Assembly (NCBI RefSeq): GCF_000002235.5
Contig: NW_022145613.1
Coordinates: 684,501 to 748,500 of the forward strand
Source: Strongylocentrotus purpuratus
Taxonomy: Eukaryota > Echinodermata > Echinoidea > Camarodonta > Strongylocentrotidae
Length of the DNA: 64,000 bases
Reading direction: 5' to 3'
The notes under the pieces were generated by a model. It saw only the letters and a program-made list of their open reading frames with translations. It was not told the DNA's origin and did not search any database. Positions 12,201 through 20,308 of the stretch are shown here, piece by piece (positions within the stretch are counted from its first letter, which is position 1; each line of letters begins with the position of its first letter). A program made the position numbers and the translations under genes.

Positions 12201-15200
12201 CAGATGATAGGGCTGGGCAAGTTGCAACAAGGTGCTCAACATCCTCTCGCTCTGCCCGACACAGACGGCAGCAGTCATCAGTTGCCTTCCCGATCCTGAC
12301 AAGCCTGACTTGGGTCAGGTAGACTTTGCAGGAGATCTGGGCTCGAATGGTGATAGCTGACCTCAAGCTTGGGTTGGCGATATGCCCAGGATACAGATCC
12401 TTGGCCTTAGGTTTAGGTCTTCTGGTCCACAGGGATAAAGAAGTCTTTTCAGTGAGGGCAACACATTGTCTGGTCTCAGAAGCGTGCATCACTGCTAACT
12501 GTACCAGGCGCTTTCATAGGTGGTAGTTGGGGGGTCTCATTACAAGCTCGTCTAGAGTGGGAAGACTGAGCTGCTTGAGAGCAGAGCGCCATTGCTGGAT
12601 GGAAGCGGTGTTGGAGCAGATACCATGAAGGAGCATCCTGTGTTCGATCCTATCAGAGTCAACCATACAGCCGACAATCTCGCTTTTTTTTAACATGCAC
12701 AATGCACTCCATCACTTCACCTTGAGCAAAGGCAAAACTCTCTACAAAGCTTTTGAGGTACAACAAATTCAGGTTTTAAAAAATGTATTGATCCAAGTTT
12801 GAATGGGGACATCCCACAAAAATTAGCTTGCGCTTGTTAACTGTACATACTCAGTAGGGGTGCTGGTCCGAGAATGAGGATATCCTTGTATACGCGGACA
12901 AAATGCATCCTAAAAATTAAGGATAGTCGGGACTCACGGCAAACTGCTGCAAAATACATTACAATTACATACCGTACTGACGGTGGGGTGTGGGGGAGGG
13001 GGGGGGGCTTAAGTTAGCGACCATGATGATGAATTGCTTAGATTAATTTTATGAGGATCTGAGATTATGGTCGCTAACTTCAGGCACGCACGCCTGCACC
13101 CCACCATCAGCACGGTATGCAATTGTATTGTGCAGCAGTTTGCTGTGAATCCCATGAGAAAGTGTATTTTAAGTCTTTGTTTTGAGGAAAATACTGCAAA
13201 AAAGATAGAAAATTGACACAAAACAGATAGGCCTAACAAACATAACAACTTTTAAATTCATTACCACTAGACTATTTGAACAATTGATGAAGATTTAATT
13301 GGTTTTCGGTATGTTTTAGTAGGGTACATGTATCTCCACGCCGGAGTTAGGGGTCAAAGTATGGATATGATTTTGAATTAGCGCCCAATTATTTGTTATG
13401 TGGTTGCTAATAATTGCATGAGCTTCACTAGACAGAAATAACCATCTGATTTGGGTCATTTCTTTAATAAAACTGACATTTGTTGACATTCCCCAATACA
13501 GATGGTAACCCAGAGATCTCGTACCGTGGGGGTAGCTAGAGCCAACAATGTACATCTTTTCGTTCAAAACATTTCCTCCCCGATTTTCTTTATTTAGATC
13601 TAATTTTTTGATTTCTAAATCAGATGTAAATTAGGTCGGTATGTCATTTGTCCTAATTGCAGTTATCAAAATTTGATAACTTAATATTAAATGTATAATT
13701 TACGGACTTACTTATATGAATTATTCAATTTGTATCTCAGAACTGTGAAACAGTACGTTCATGCACTCGAACATAGGGGTATATGACCCGGCGGCCAAAA
13801 TATTTCCGGGTCAACCTACCAAAACATAGCCAAATGGCCAATCAGAGCACTCGTTTCGTGGGAGTTCGTTGGTCAAGCCGGGCTGACTCATACTCGAACG
13901 TAGCTACGGTAGCTATTGGACGTTCGAAAAGAAAAAATGAATATTCATCAACTAAAACCAAGACGGATAATGTTGACGACGAGACTTTCTCTCAGATTAA
14001 TCATTAATTTAGGATCTAAATGAGCAAGCTATCGTAAGTCAAATAAGCTATAAATATATTATTTTTAATTTTTATTATAATTGCAGCAGTTATGACTGAG
14101 GAGGTAAAGAGTAGGGAGGCCAATGCCCAAATCTAACTTTTTAATTACTAATTTGTTTATACTAAAACTAAGATTAAAGAAAGCATTTACTTTCACTAAG
14201 AAAATCCACCCATCTGCCGACTCCAGAAGTTCCATCAAATAGGAGATATCCAGCTCTTTTTATCCAGCTTCCTTCTACGCCTTTCCGTACGTAAGAGCCT
14301 TGAAACAATTATATTTCATGTCTCAAAGTTACGTTCATAATTAGACAGGCCCGAGGGACAAAGTTCATGATGAAGTTTAAAACTTCGCGCGAAAGTGCAA
14401 TCACTCAACAGCGGCTAGCCTTGAATCGGTCGCACACGTACACACCGACACAGACAAGCCCCGATCCATCAATGTGCGAACGATTACATCTTCTACTACT
14501 ACGAGCCGAAGACGATGGTTCAAAAATGAAGAATAGATATCAAAATTGGCAGAAAAGAAATATATATAATTCATTGATATTTACCTTAGATGTGTATTCC
14601 AATAATTTGATTTCCTCATGAGTATTCCTTATTATTAATGATCGAGAAGTTACGAGGTCCAATTAACATCCATCTTGCAGCGAACACAATCATAGCGCAC
14701 ATCCATGCATGCAACGTACGTGTACTAATATTTCTCTCACTCTCTCTCTCTCTCTCCCTTTTGCTATACGTAACATACACACTCACTAACCATGTATCAT
14801 ACAACACACACCTTCAAATCATGGCTTTCATTTCAATTCTCAATTGGAGTATAGACTGCTCACGTAGACTTTTTTTTTTACTGAAATATCTTTTTTAACA
14901 CTTCTCATACATTACTGCACGACACTCGTATCTAGTGCTGTGAGAATAAGGTACTAGGATCTATAAATAAGACTACGCTTTGCGCACGATCTGACCGGAG
15001 CTCAGATTATGTCGCAATGCCCTTTATTTTTGGCGCGAACAATGACGTCACTGTTCACTGTTTTCCTTCTCATTTTGAGATGGATGTAGCTATAGGGCTC
15101 AAACCAACGCAATATTGACAGAAACATCGTACTCTATCTACTTTCGAATGTTCAGTTTGTAAAAATCTGTATTTAAAAAAAATAAAATCTTTTTTCTTTA

Positions 15201-15958
15201 TATTTTCTAGTTGTTAGAAGTGGCAATTGTGAACATCTGAAATGTTGATCTCTATCAAAAGTTCTTTACTCAAAACGGATCCCATATTTTTAGGGTCTAC
15301 CTTCTGCCAATGAGAAGGTTTTTAGTGAGCAAACCTCTACGCCCTCTAGGATTTTCTTAGTCGGTGGTGCGAGTGCGTCAAGGTCGTCTGCAACCACAAT
15401 TATTGGATTAAAAAACGTCAAAATCTGCAAGATTGTCAACAAATGGTGAAAGACTGTTACAGATCCGTGATTATAGGTATGTTGTGAAATGTATAATTGT
15501 ATTTTCTTTTCTTATTTTCTTCAATTTTTATTTTTACATCATTTTTTTCCCTTTGCTAATTTTTTGAAGTGGGCGACGAGCGCACAAATCGTAGGTGTAG
15601 AAGCCTTACGCCCGGGCATTGGCCATGGCCTCCCTATAAAGAGTGAAAACCTCGTTGCATATCTCATTCATCGCGGTCCGGTCGAACCAAACCATATGTT
15701 CCATACAGTCCCGTACAGTCCCGATAGGCCATACTTCAGTCTCTACAATCGGAGGTCTAGTGGAGCCAGACGTAGTCTCAGTGGAACAACCGACGACTAG
15801 AGAGACTGAAGTTTTCGGTCTAGAGCTTCACCTGTATCAATCATGTACTAACACAAAAGTAAATGGGTAGGACACTCCAACTAAGTGTAGCTTACCCTCA
15901 ATACATGGTACCCTTCGGTGCCTCCTCCTGGTACTTCGACGCTATTTGCACCTCCCAT
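5925..15958 (-). CDS. Golgi reassembly stacking protein (GRASP55/GORASP2 type), eight exons
   Basis: Coding exons in transcript order are 15896-15958, 10796-10876, 10165-10368, 9417-9503, 8623-8753, 7919-8069, 7080-7413 and 5925-6262. Together they give 1389 nt, or 462 residues plus TAA, close to the 452 of human GORASP2. GRASP proteins tether Golgi cisternae on the cytosolic face and bind golgins. Gly2 is the expected myristoylation site. Residues 1 to about 205 form the two-PDZ GRASP core, with H18 and C103 at the same numbers as the zinc-binding pair in vertebrates, [16 protein letters not shown] in PDZ1 and [10 protein letters not shown] in PDZ2. Residues from about 230 to 462 are the Ser/Pro/Gly-rich regulatory tail, poorly conserved as usual. 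Eight exons with consistent phases and GT/AG sites make this a functional gene. It appears to be the single GRASP orthologue; choosing 55 over 65 is by overall similarity. Confidence 0.95.
7080..7413 (-). CDS. GORASP2: GRASP exon 7 (residues 240-351), Pro/Ser/Thr tail
   Basis: It encodes low-complexity tail with [13 protein letters not shown] repeats and [16 protein letters not shown]. The donor GTAAGC follows CCG A, giving phase 1. If the donor is skipped, the frame runs ten codons further to a TAG at 7048-7050, which would make a shorter protein of about 360 residues. Confidence 0.85.
7919..8069 (-). CDS. GORASP2: GRASP exon 6 (residues 189-239)
   Basis: It encodes the end of PDZ2, [17 protein letters not shown], and then enters the Ser/Ala-rich tail. 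The acceptor is CAG and the donor GTATGC. It ends in phase 0 with DGFSE, equivalent to vertebrate DGFTE. Confidence 0.94.
8623..8753 (-). CDS. GORASP2: GRASP exon 5 (residues 146-189)
   Basis: It encodes [20 protein letters not shown] and continues to NRNWGGEG. The Ser codon at 189 is split (AG|T) across the intron. The donor GTATCT is weaker than the others, but the reading frame continues exactly into exon 6. Confidence 0.94.
9417..9503 (-). CDS. GORASP2: GRASP exon 4 (residues 117-145)
   Basis: It encodes the start of PDZ2, [20 protein letters not shown] and the IGADSVLLE segment. This matches the vertebrate NSPAALAGL...DYIIGAD region. Donor GTGAGT, phase 0 at both ends. Confidence 0.95.
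9838..10076. mobile_element. candidate hAT-like MITE inside GRASP intron 3
   Basis: CAGTGGCATAGCAACAG at 9838 resembles the CAGTGGCGTAGC ends of a common invertebrate hAT-like family. It is followed by a G-run remnant, a purine-rich block and C-rich tracts (10050-10072). The right terminus could not be found, so the boundary is approximate and the call tentative. Confidence 0.35.
10165..10368 (-). CDS. GORASP2: GRASP exon 3 (residues 49-116)
   Basis: It encodes the rest of PDZ1 and the linker, from [11 protein letters not shown] to NENVWHVL. It includes [12 protein letters not shown] and the invariant [16 protein letters not shown] segment with C103. Flanks are CCAG before and GTAAGT after, both phase 0. 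Confidence 0.96.
10796..10876 (-). CDS. GORASP2: GRASP exon 2 (residues 22-48)
   Basis: It encodes [20 protein letters not shown] and seven further residues, the start of PDZ1. This is almost identical to the vertebrate protein. Acceptor CAG lies at 10877-10879, the donor is GTAAG, and both ends are phase 0. Confidence 0.95.
10996..11200 (+). mobile_element. tRNA-derived SINE in GRASP intron 1
   Basis: The head is tRNA-like, with box A TAGCTCAGTCGG (11007-11018) and box B GGTTCGAAACC (11050-11060). It lacks a full 3' half that could close an acceptor stem. A unique body continues (AATGCGCTAGTGCCCTTTGG, then AGGTCCCTCGGAGAGGACTT) to an A-rich end near 11200. The body's first segment recurs at 34190-34205, showing it is dispersed. 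Family name not assigned. Confidence 0.8.
11346..11630 (+). pseudogene. decayed LINE ORF2 C-terminus with 3' end
   Basis: The frame at 11352 reads [20 protein letters not shown] and then FRKAID. This is the C-terminal signature seen after reverse transcriptase in many non-LTR elements (SFFPRTI.EWN.LP). It continues into a 3' end with a short CCAGAT tandem at 11581-11598. RT and endonuclease parts are missing, so this is a 5'-truncated copy. Confidence 0.6.
11880..12702 (-). pseudogene. 5'-truncated LINE ORF2 C-terminus with zf-RVT knuckle
   Basis: Translation from 12702 to 11986 reads through [16 protein letters not shown] and, after one in-frame TGA at 12514-12516, continues to a C-x2-C-x8-H-x4-C knuckle (CRLC...H...C) followed by a helical tail. 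This knuckle is the RT-associated zinc finger of non-LTR retrotransposons. The 3' UTR runs to about 11880. The N-terminal RT is absent and the internal stop shows it is dead. It lies in the same orientation as the GRASP gene. Confidence 0.7.
12846..13156. repeat. foldback repeat with shared flank, GRASP intron 1
   Basis: Two arms of about 85 bp, roughly 12930-13028 and 13066-13156, are imperfect inverted copies. Both include GCAAACTGCTGCA, a CGGTGGGGTG block and GTTAGCGACCAT, and a loop of roughly 40 bp lies between them. The left arm has an added poly(G) tract. The preceding segment 12846-12930 matches the reverse complement of the 33.7-kb element around GGATATCCTTGTATACGC, so the unit is a composite of two repeat families. 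Confidence 0.6.
13740..15060. promoter_or_regulatory. CpG-richer intronic stretch with promoter-like motifs
   Basis: Compared with its surroundings this part of intron 1 keeps many CpG dinucleotides. It contains GGCCAATCAG (CCAAT box, 13836-13845), TTTTGGCGCGAA (E2F-like, about 15029-15040) and a perfect CRE, TGACGTCA (15043-15050). An enhancer or an alternative promoter is possible. No matching exon was recognised, so function is inferred from motifs only. Confidence 0.3.
14729..14757. repeat. (TC)n microsatellite
   Basis: About 29 nt of nearly pure TC dinucleotide. Confidence 0.85.
15896..15958 (-). CDS. GORASP2: GRASP exon 1 (residues 1-21)
   Basis: This exon carries the ATG and encodes [20 protein letters not shown] plus R. 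Gly2 and Ser6 fit an N-myristoylation signal, and H18 is the zinc ligand. The donor is GTAAG at 15891-15895 in phase 0. The start is chosen because MG must be the N-terminus for lipidation and the family aligns from residue 1. Confidence 0.92.
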
Positions 15959-17337
15959 CCTGTGTGATTCTCGTTGATTTAGGTCGTGACTTTGTATAAA
16001 TCAGTCAAATATCCGTCAGTTCAAAAAATTTCCATGTAAAATACGTGTCTTTTATGTGTAATGTTGTAGCGGATGGAAATCCTCTACCGGCAAATTTTAC
16101 GTGGCATAGCAGCAATGCAACATGGGACGGTTCTGTGTTTGAGGTCGGATTATGTGCGTGAATCCTAATGCAGCAATTCAGTACATTAAAAAAAAAATTA
16201 AAAAAACGGGCAGAAAACAAAATTAAATACATGTATTGTCATCAAACACTTGTCAAAACTTAAAGAAGTGGCACCCACAGTACTCATAATAGGCATATAC
16301 ATGTACATCATAAAACAAAATTACAACTGTGAAATTGATAGCTCGATCACTTTGAAACTATAATCATAATTGCAAATCACATAATAATTATGATAATTAA
16401 TCAATTCAAGGTTTTTAAATATATATCTTCGCAGCCTTTGATGGCTGAATTGCGATATAGTTCTTAGATGAAAACTTGCAAAATTGCAACATATACATAT
16501 CAATTACAATGAAAATTAAAAATGAAATATGGAAATATATGAAACAGAAAACCAAAGAGTTCGAATGCGAGTTTTAGAACTGGGTTGTTCAAATTACATC
16601 AAGAGTTTAGTGATTATTCTAAACCATTGTAAAAACATCTCAAGACAAGACGAGAAATTGCAAAAGATTATATTTTAAATTACAAACGCAAATTTGGAGT
16701 GATAAAAGATAGTTTATTAAATATATTTGTGGCTTCCACCCAGTAAATAAGATCGATTGATCGATCTGTATCAATATATAAGGTCGATTGATCGACCTGT
16801 ATTGAAAAACACAAGTCAGAAAAAATCTTGGAACCAGCGGGATTTGAACCTGCCATCTACTGCTTGCCGGGCAGCGACTCTACCACCAGGCCATCACTGG
16901 TCCATGGCACAGTCACGATGAACTAGAAACAACCTAAGCTCTCCTGATTAATTCTGACTCATTAATATTCATTAGTCCGTTCATTTCTCCCAGAAAGCAT
17001 TACATTTATAAAAAGATAGTTTGTTCATTAGAAGTACAGTACCTCATCGATTTACAATATATTTACATGGTAATATATTAAACTTAAATGTATTACATAA
17101 AGATTTTAGGAAAGTACACACAATGACAAATAAGTTTTTAGGAGAGTATAATTATATAGATATATCGAAACAAATTCTCTTATTAAATAACGACAAATGG
17201 TTACATAATTTAAGCAATGCAATTTATAGCAATTTCAATACAGAAAGATATCCAGAAGAGAAGGTGCAGCCACTGCAGTGCTAAACAATTTTATTTTGTT
17301 TTGTAGGGCGCACATGTCTAAAATGTATAGGCCTAAC
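15959..17337. other. upstream region of the GRASP gene
   Basis: This is the region 5' of the GRASP start codon (minus strand) and should hold its promoter. No TATA box or clear initiator was found. Apart from the SINE at 16.7-16.9 kb it is AT-rich with no supportable exon. Confidence 0.4.
16717..16903 (-). mobile_element. tRNA-headed SINE with twin hairpins
   Basis: On the minus strand, 16903-16830 folds as a 74-nt tRNA-like unit. It has a 7-bp acceptor stem (GGACCAG with CTGGTTC), a five-pair anticodon stem with a seven-base loop, box A-like TGGCCTGGTGG and a perfect box B, GGTTCAAATCC. Position 33 is C rather than U and the T stem has a mismatch, so it is a SINE head rather than a working tRNA gene. 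Downstream lie two hairpins (16750-16767 and 16781-16798) and a 3' end at about 16717-16760 that recurs at 24599-24636. Confidence 0.6.
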
Positions 17338-17823
17338 CAGGGGCGGATTCAGTCGGCGGCAAGGGAGGGGCCATTAATAGGGGCCCAATTCGTGAGAAAC
17401 TATGAAAATATCTAGCGGCGGATCAAGCAGCCAGCCGGCGAATAAGCGAGGGGGGGGGGGGGGTCAGGACCACTCATGTTTTTACCTCCCAATTCGTGAA
17501 AGAAAATTTAGCGCCGAATCAGCCAGCCGGTGAATAAAAAAAAAAAAAGGGGGGGGGGGTTAAGGAGTACTAATTTTTGTCTTCTTCCCGATTCGTGAAA
17601 AAATATCTAGCGCCGAATCAGCCAGTCGGCGATTAAGCGGGGGGAGGGGGGAGGAGCACTATTTTTTAATATTTTGTTGGCTCAACGGGTGACCCCCCCC
17701 CCCTTGAGCCAGGGGGAGGGGCCCGTCTTTTTTTTCTTCAAAAAAGATTAAATTTACCTGTTTTAGGGGGCCAGGTGAGGGGCCCCCGGCTCCTCCCCCC
17801 CCCCCTCCTAGATCCGCCACTTG
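17338..17823. mobile_element. hAT-like TIR element with internal tandem units
   Basis: The left end is CAGGGGCGGATTCAG and the right end, reverse-complemented, is CAAGTGGCGGATCTAGG. Inside are three direct units of about 100 bp starting near 17387, 17491 and 17590. Each has ATTCGTGA, TCTAGCG/TTAGCG, CAGCCAG and ends in a poly(G) tract. A C-rich and G-rich right part follows. The 8-bp target duplication is not recognisable. There is no transposase, so it would be non-autonomous. Confidence 0.6.
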
Positions 17824-18560
17824 AACTAACACGCAACTTAACCGCAAAAAAATTTGTTTTACTTTACTGAAGCGTTACACCTCAAAATCTGTCAAATTGA
17901 GAGTTTGGCAAAATGATAATTAATGCAGATAGTCAGGCGCGGATCCAGGGGGGGGGGCCGAGCGGGCCTTGGCCCCCCCCCCCCCCCCCGCAAAAAAAAA
18001 AAAAAAAAAAAGAGAGAGAAGAAAGGAAAAGAAGGGAGAAAGGGAAAAAGGAGAAAAAGGGAAAGAAAGAAGAGGAAGAAGAAAAGAAAAGGGGGAAGAA
18101 GGAGATCGGGTGGCCGAAAGGGCCTTGCCTCCCAGGCTGTTAACCCCCTCCCCCCCCCCCCCCCCCCCCCCCCCCCAATAAAAAAAAATAAGAGAGAAGG
18201 AAGGAAAGGGATAGAAAAAGGGAAAAGAGGAGATACTGGCGTACTGATAGGGGGGGGGCTTGGGGGAAATCATATTCAAACGTGGTTTATTTCTAATTCC
18301 ACAACGGTGGATTAAAAATACTGCTGAAATGACATTATTTCCGAAATTTTTCCTCACTTTTTAGTAAATTATACGTTTGTATGTGTTTGTTGGAAAAAAA
18401 AATTTACAACCAGGCAAAAAATATGATTCTTGAGATTCCTACATGTCAGGGCCCGAAGTACGGCGGGGATCGAGAGCATCGAGCCCCCCCCCCCCCCCAC
18501 TTTTCTTGAAAAAGTATTTTAAAGAGAAATGAAATAGAATGAGAGCAAGAAAGTAAGAAT

Positions 18561-18900
18561 AGTGAACTGCCAGTGTTAACAAAATAATGAGGCATCAAAA
18601 TATGCTCATCTGACCGTGATTAAATGCCTAAAACCCCTAAGCTTCCGGGGGCTTTGCCCCCTGGATTCCATTTAGGGCCCTACGGCGGACCCTTAGATGA
18701 TCATCTGACGGTAACTTAATACCTAAAACCCCTGATTTTTTGGGGCTCCGGCCCCTGGACCCCACGCCAAATAGTGACTTGCCAGTGTCACAAAATAATA
18801 AGGTATACACAAAAATATGCTCATCTGACCTTAATTAAACGCCTAAAACCCCTGAGCTTCCGGGGCCGGCTCCGCCGCCTCGACCCCACCAGGGGCCCTA
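18561..18900 (+). repeat. direct repeat, 212-bp period
   Basis: The segment starting AGTGAACTGCCAGTG at 18561 recurs as AGTGACTTGCCAGTG at 18773. Three modules of CATCTGAC, then CCTAAAACCCCT, then a GC-rich hairpin occur at about 18607, 18702 and 18821. The unit is non-coding. Confidence 0.75.
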
Positions 18901-18910
18901 AGGCGGGCAT

Positions 18911-20180
18911 AGAGAACGGTACAACGCTTCGTTTTCTTTCTCTAATAATACTACGTCAAAGCCTCGCGCAGGAGGGGAGGTGGGGGGGGGGGGACTGAAT
19001 TCAGACGAGCATTCAGAGCCGAGAACGGTAATACGAATCTTTAATGATTTAATGAAACGTAAAAGCTTCCGCGCGTCGCGCGGGAGGGGGGGGGAACTGA
19101 ATTCATACGAGGATAAAGAGTCAAGAACGGTACAACGCATCGTCTTCTTTCTTTGCTTAATAAAACGTCTAAGTTTCCGCGCTTCGCGCAGGAGGGGGAG
19201 GGGGGGGGGGGACTGAATTTAGACAAGGATTAAGAGTCGAGAACAGTACAACGAATCGTTTTCTTTCTCTTATGATTTAATGAAACGTAAAAGCTTTCGC
19301 GCTTCGCGCGGGAGGGGGGGGGGGACTGCTGAAATCAGACGAAGATAAAGGGTCGAGAACGTTACAACGAATCGTCTTCTTTCTTTAATAGTTTAATAAA
19401 ACGTCAAAGCTTCCGCGCTTCGCGCAGGAGGGGGGAGGGGGGGGGGGACTGAATTTAGACAAGGATTAATAGTCCAGAACGGTACAACGCTTCGTTTTCT
19501 TTCTCTAATAATACTACGTCAAAGCCTCGCGCAGGAGGGGAGGTGGGGGGGGGGGGGACTGAATTCAGACGAGCATTCAGAGGCGAGAACGGTAATACGA
19601 ATCTTTAATGATTTAATGAAACGTAAAAGCTTCCGCGCGTCGCGCGGGAGGGGGGGGGGAACTGAATTCATACGAGGATAAAGAGTCAAGAACGGTACAA
19701 CGCATCGTCTTCTTTCTTTGCTTAATAAAACGTCAAAGTTTCCGCGCTTCGCGCAGGAGGGGGAGGGGGGGGGACTGAATTTAGACAAGGATTAAGAGTC
19801 GAGAACAGTACAACGAATCGTTTTCTTTCTCTTATGATTTAATGAAACGTAAAAGCTTTCGCGCTTCGCGCGGGAGGGGGGGGGGGAACTGCTGAAATCA
19901 GACGAAGATAAAGGGTCGAGAACGTTACAACGAATCGTCTTCTTTCTTTAATAGTTTAATAAAACGTCAAAGCTTCCGCGCTTCGCGCAGGAGGGGGGAG
20001 GGGGGGGGGGACTGAATTTAGACAAGGATTAATAGTCGAGAACTGTACAACGAATCGTCTTCTTTCTCTAATAATAATAAATCGGAAAAGCTAAATTCAC
20101 ACGAGAATTATTTTCGAGAACGGTACAACGAATCGTCTTCTTTCTCTAATAATATAATGAAACGTCAAAGCCTGGTAGGG
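18911..20180 (+). repeat. satellite with five-monomer higher-order repeat (563 bp)
   Basis: Monomers of roughly 100-125 bp contain ACTGAATT, a GAGAACGGTACAACGAATCG-like core, TCTTTCTTT, AAACGTAAAAGCTT, the palindrome GCGCTTCGCGC and a poly(G) tract. Neighbouring monomers differ clearly. Monomers five apart are nearly identical: ACAACGCTTCG starts at 18921 and again at 19484. Almost two complete copies of the 563-bp block are present, followed by two degenerate monomers. Overlapping reading frames through it are repeat artefacts. Confidence 0.85.
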
Positions 20181-20308
20181 GGAAACTCGCCCCCCCCCCC
20201 CGCATTACGTCACTGTTGGTCACCATAACGTACCAATATTTGGCTCGCATAATTTCAAATTTGGGCCCCCCCCCCCTAAGAAATCCTGGATCCGCGCCTG
20301 CAGATAAT

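Larger units (their letters stand above)
10877..15895 (-). other. GRASP intron 1 (5.0 kb), transposon-rich
   Basis: The largest intron of the gene. It contains a SINE, two LINE C-terminal remnants, a foldback repeat near 13 kb, a TC microsatellite and a CpG-richer stretch from about 13.7 to 15.1 kb, each listed separately. Open frames near 14.4 kb and 15.5-15.8 kb show no recognisable domain and are not called. Confidence 0.85.
17934..20300. mobile_element. 2.4-kb hAT-like non-autonomous element carrying satellite DNA
   Basis: It has perfect 16-bp terminal inverted repeats, CAGGCGCGGATCCAGG. Flanking 8-mers CAGATAGT (17926-17933) and CAGATAAT (20301-20308) match at 7 of 8 positions, as expected for hAT target duplications. 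The inside is, in order: a poly(G)/poly(C) and purine-rich block (17943-18240), a 212-bp direct repeat (18561-18900) and a satellite with a higher-order structure (18911-20180). No transposase frame exists. Long open frames in the purine block are artefacts of low complexity. Confidence 0.75.

Noticed and set aside
15489..15800. 103-codon plus-strand frame close to GRASP exon 1
   Set aside because: No recognisable domain, mixed composition, located in intron 1.
16830..16903. Functional tRNA gene on the minus strand
   Set aside because: The cloverleaf is nearly complete, but position 33 is not U, the T stem has a mismatch and the unit is fused to a SINE body.
17913..18357. Overlapping open frames on both strands up to 145 codons
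   Set aside because: Caused by poly(G), poly(C) and purine-rich DNA in a TIR element; no domain or codon bias.
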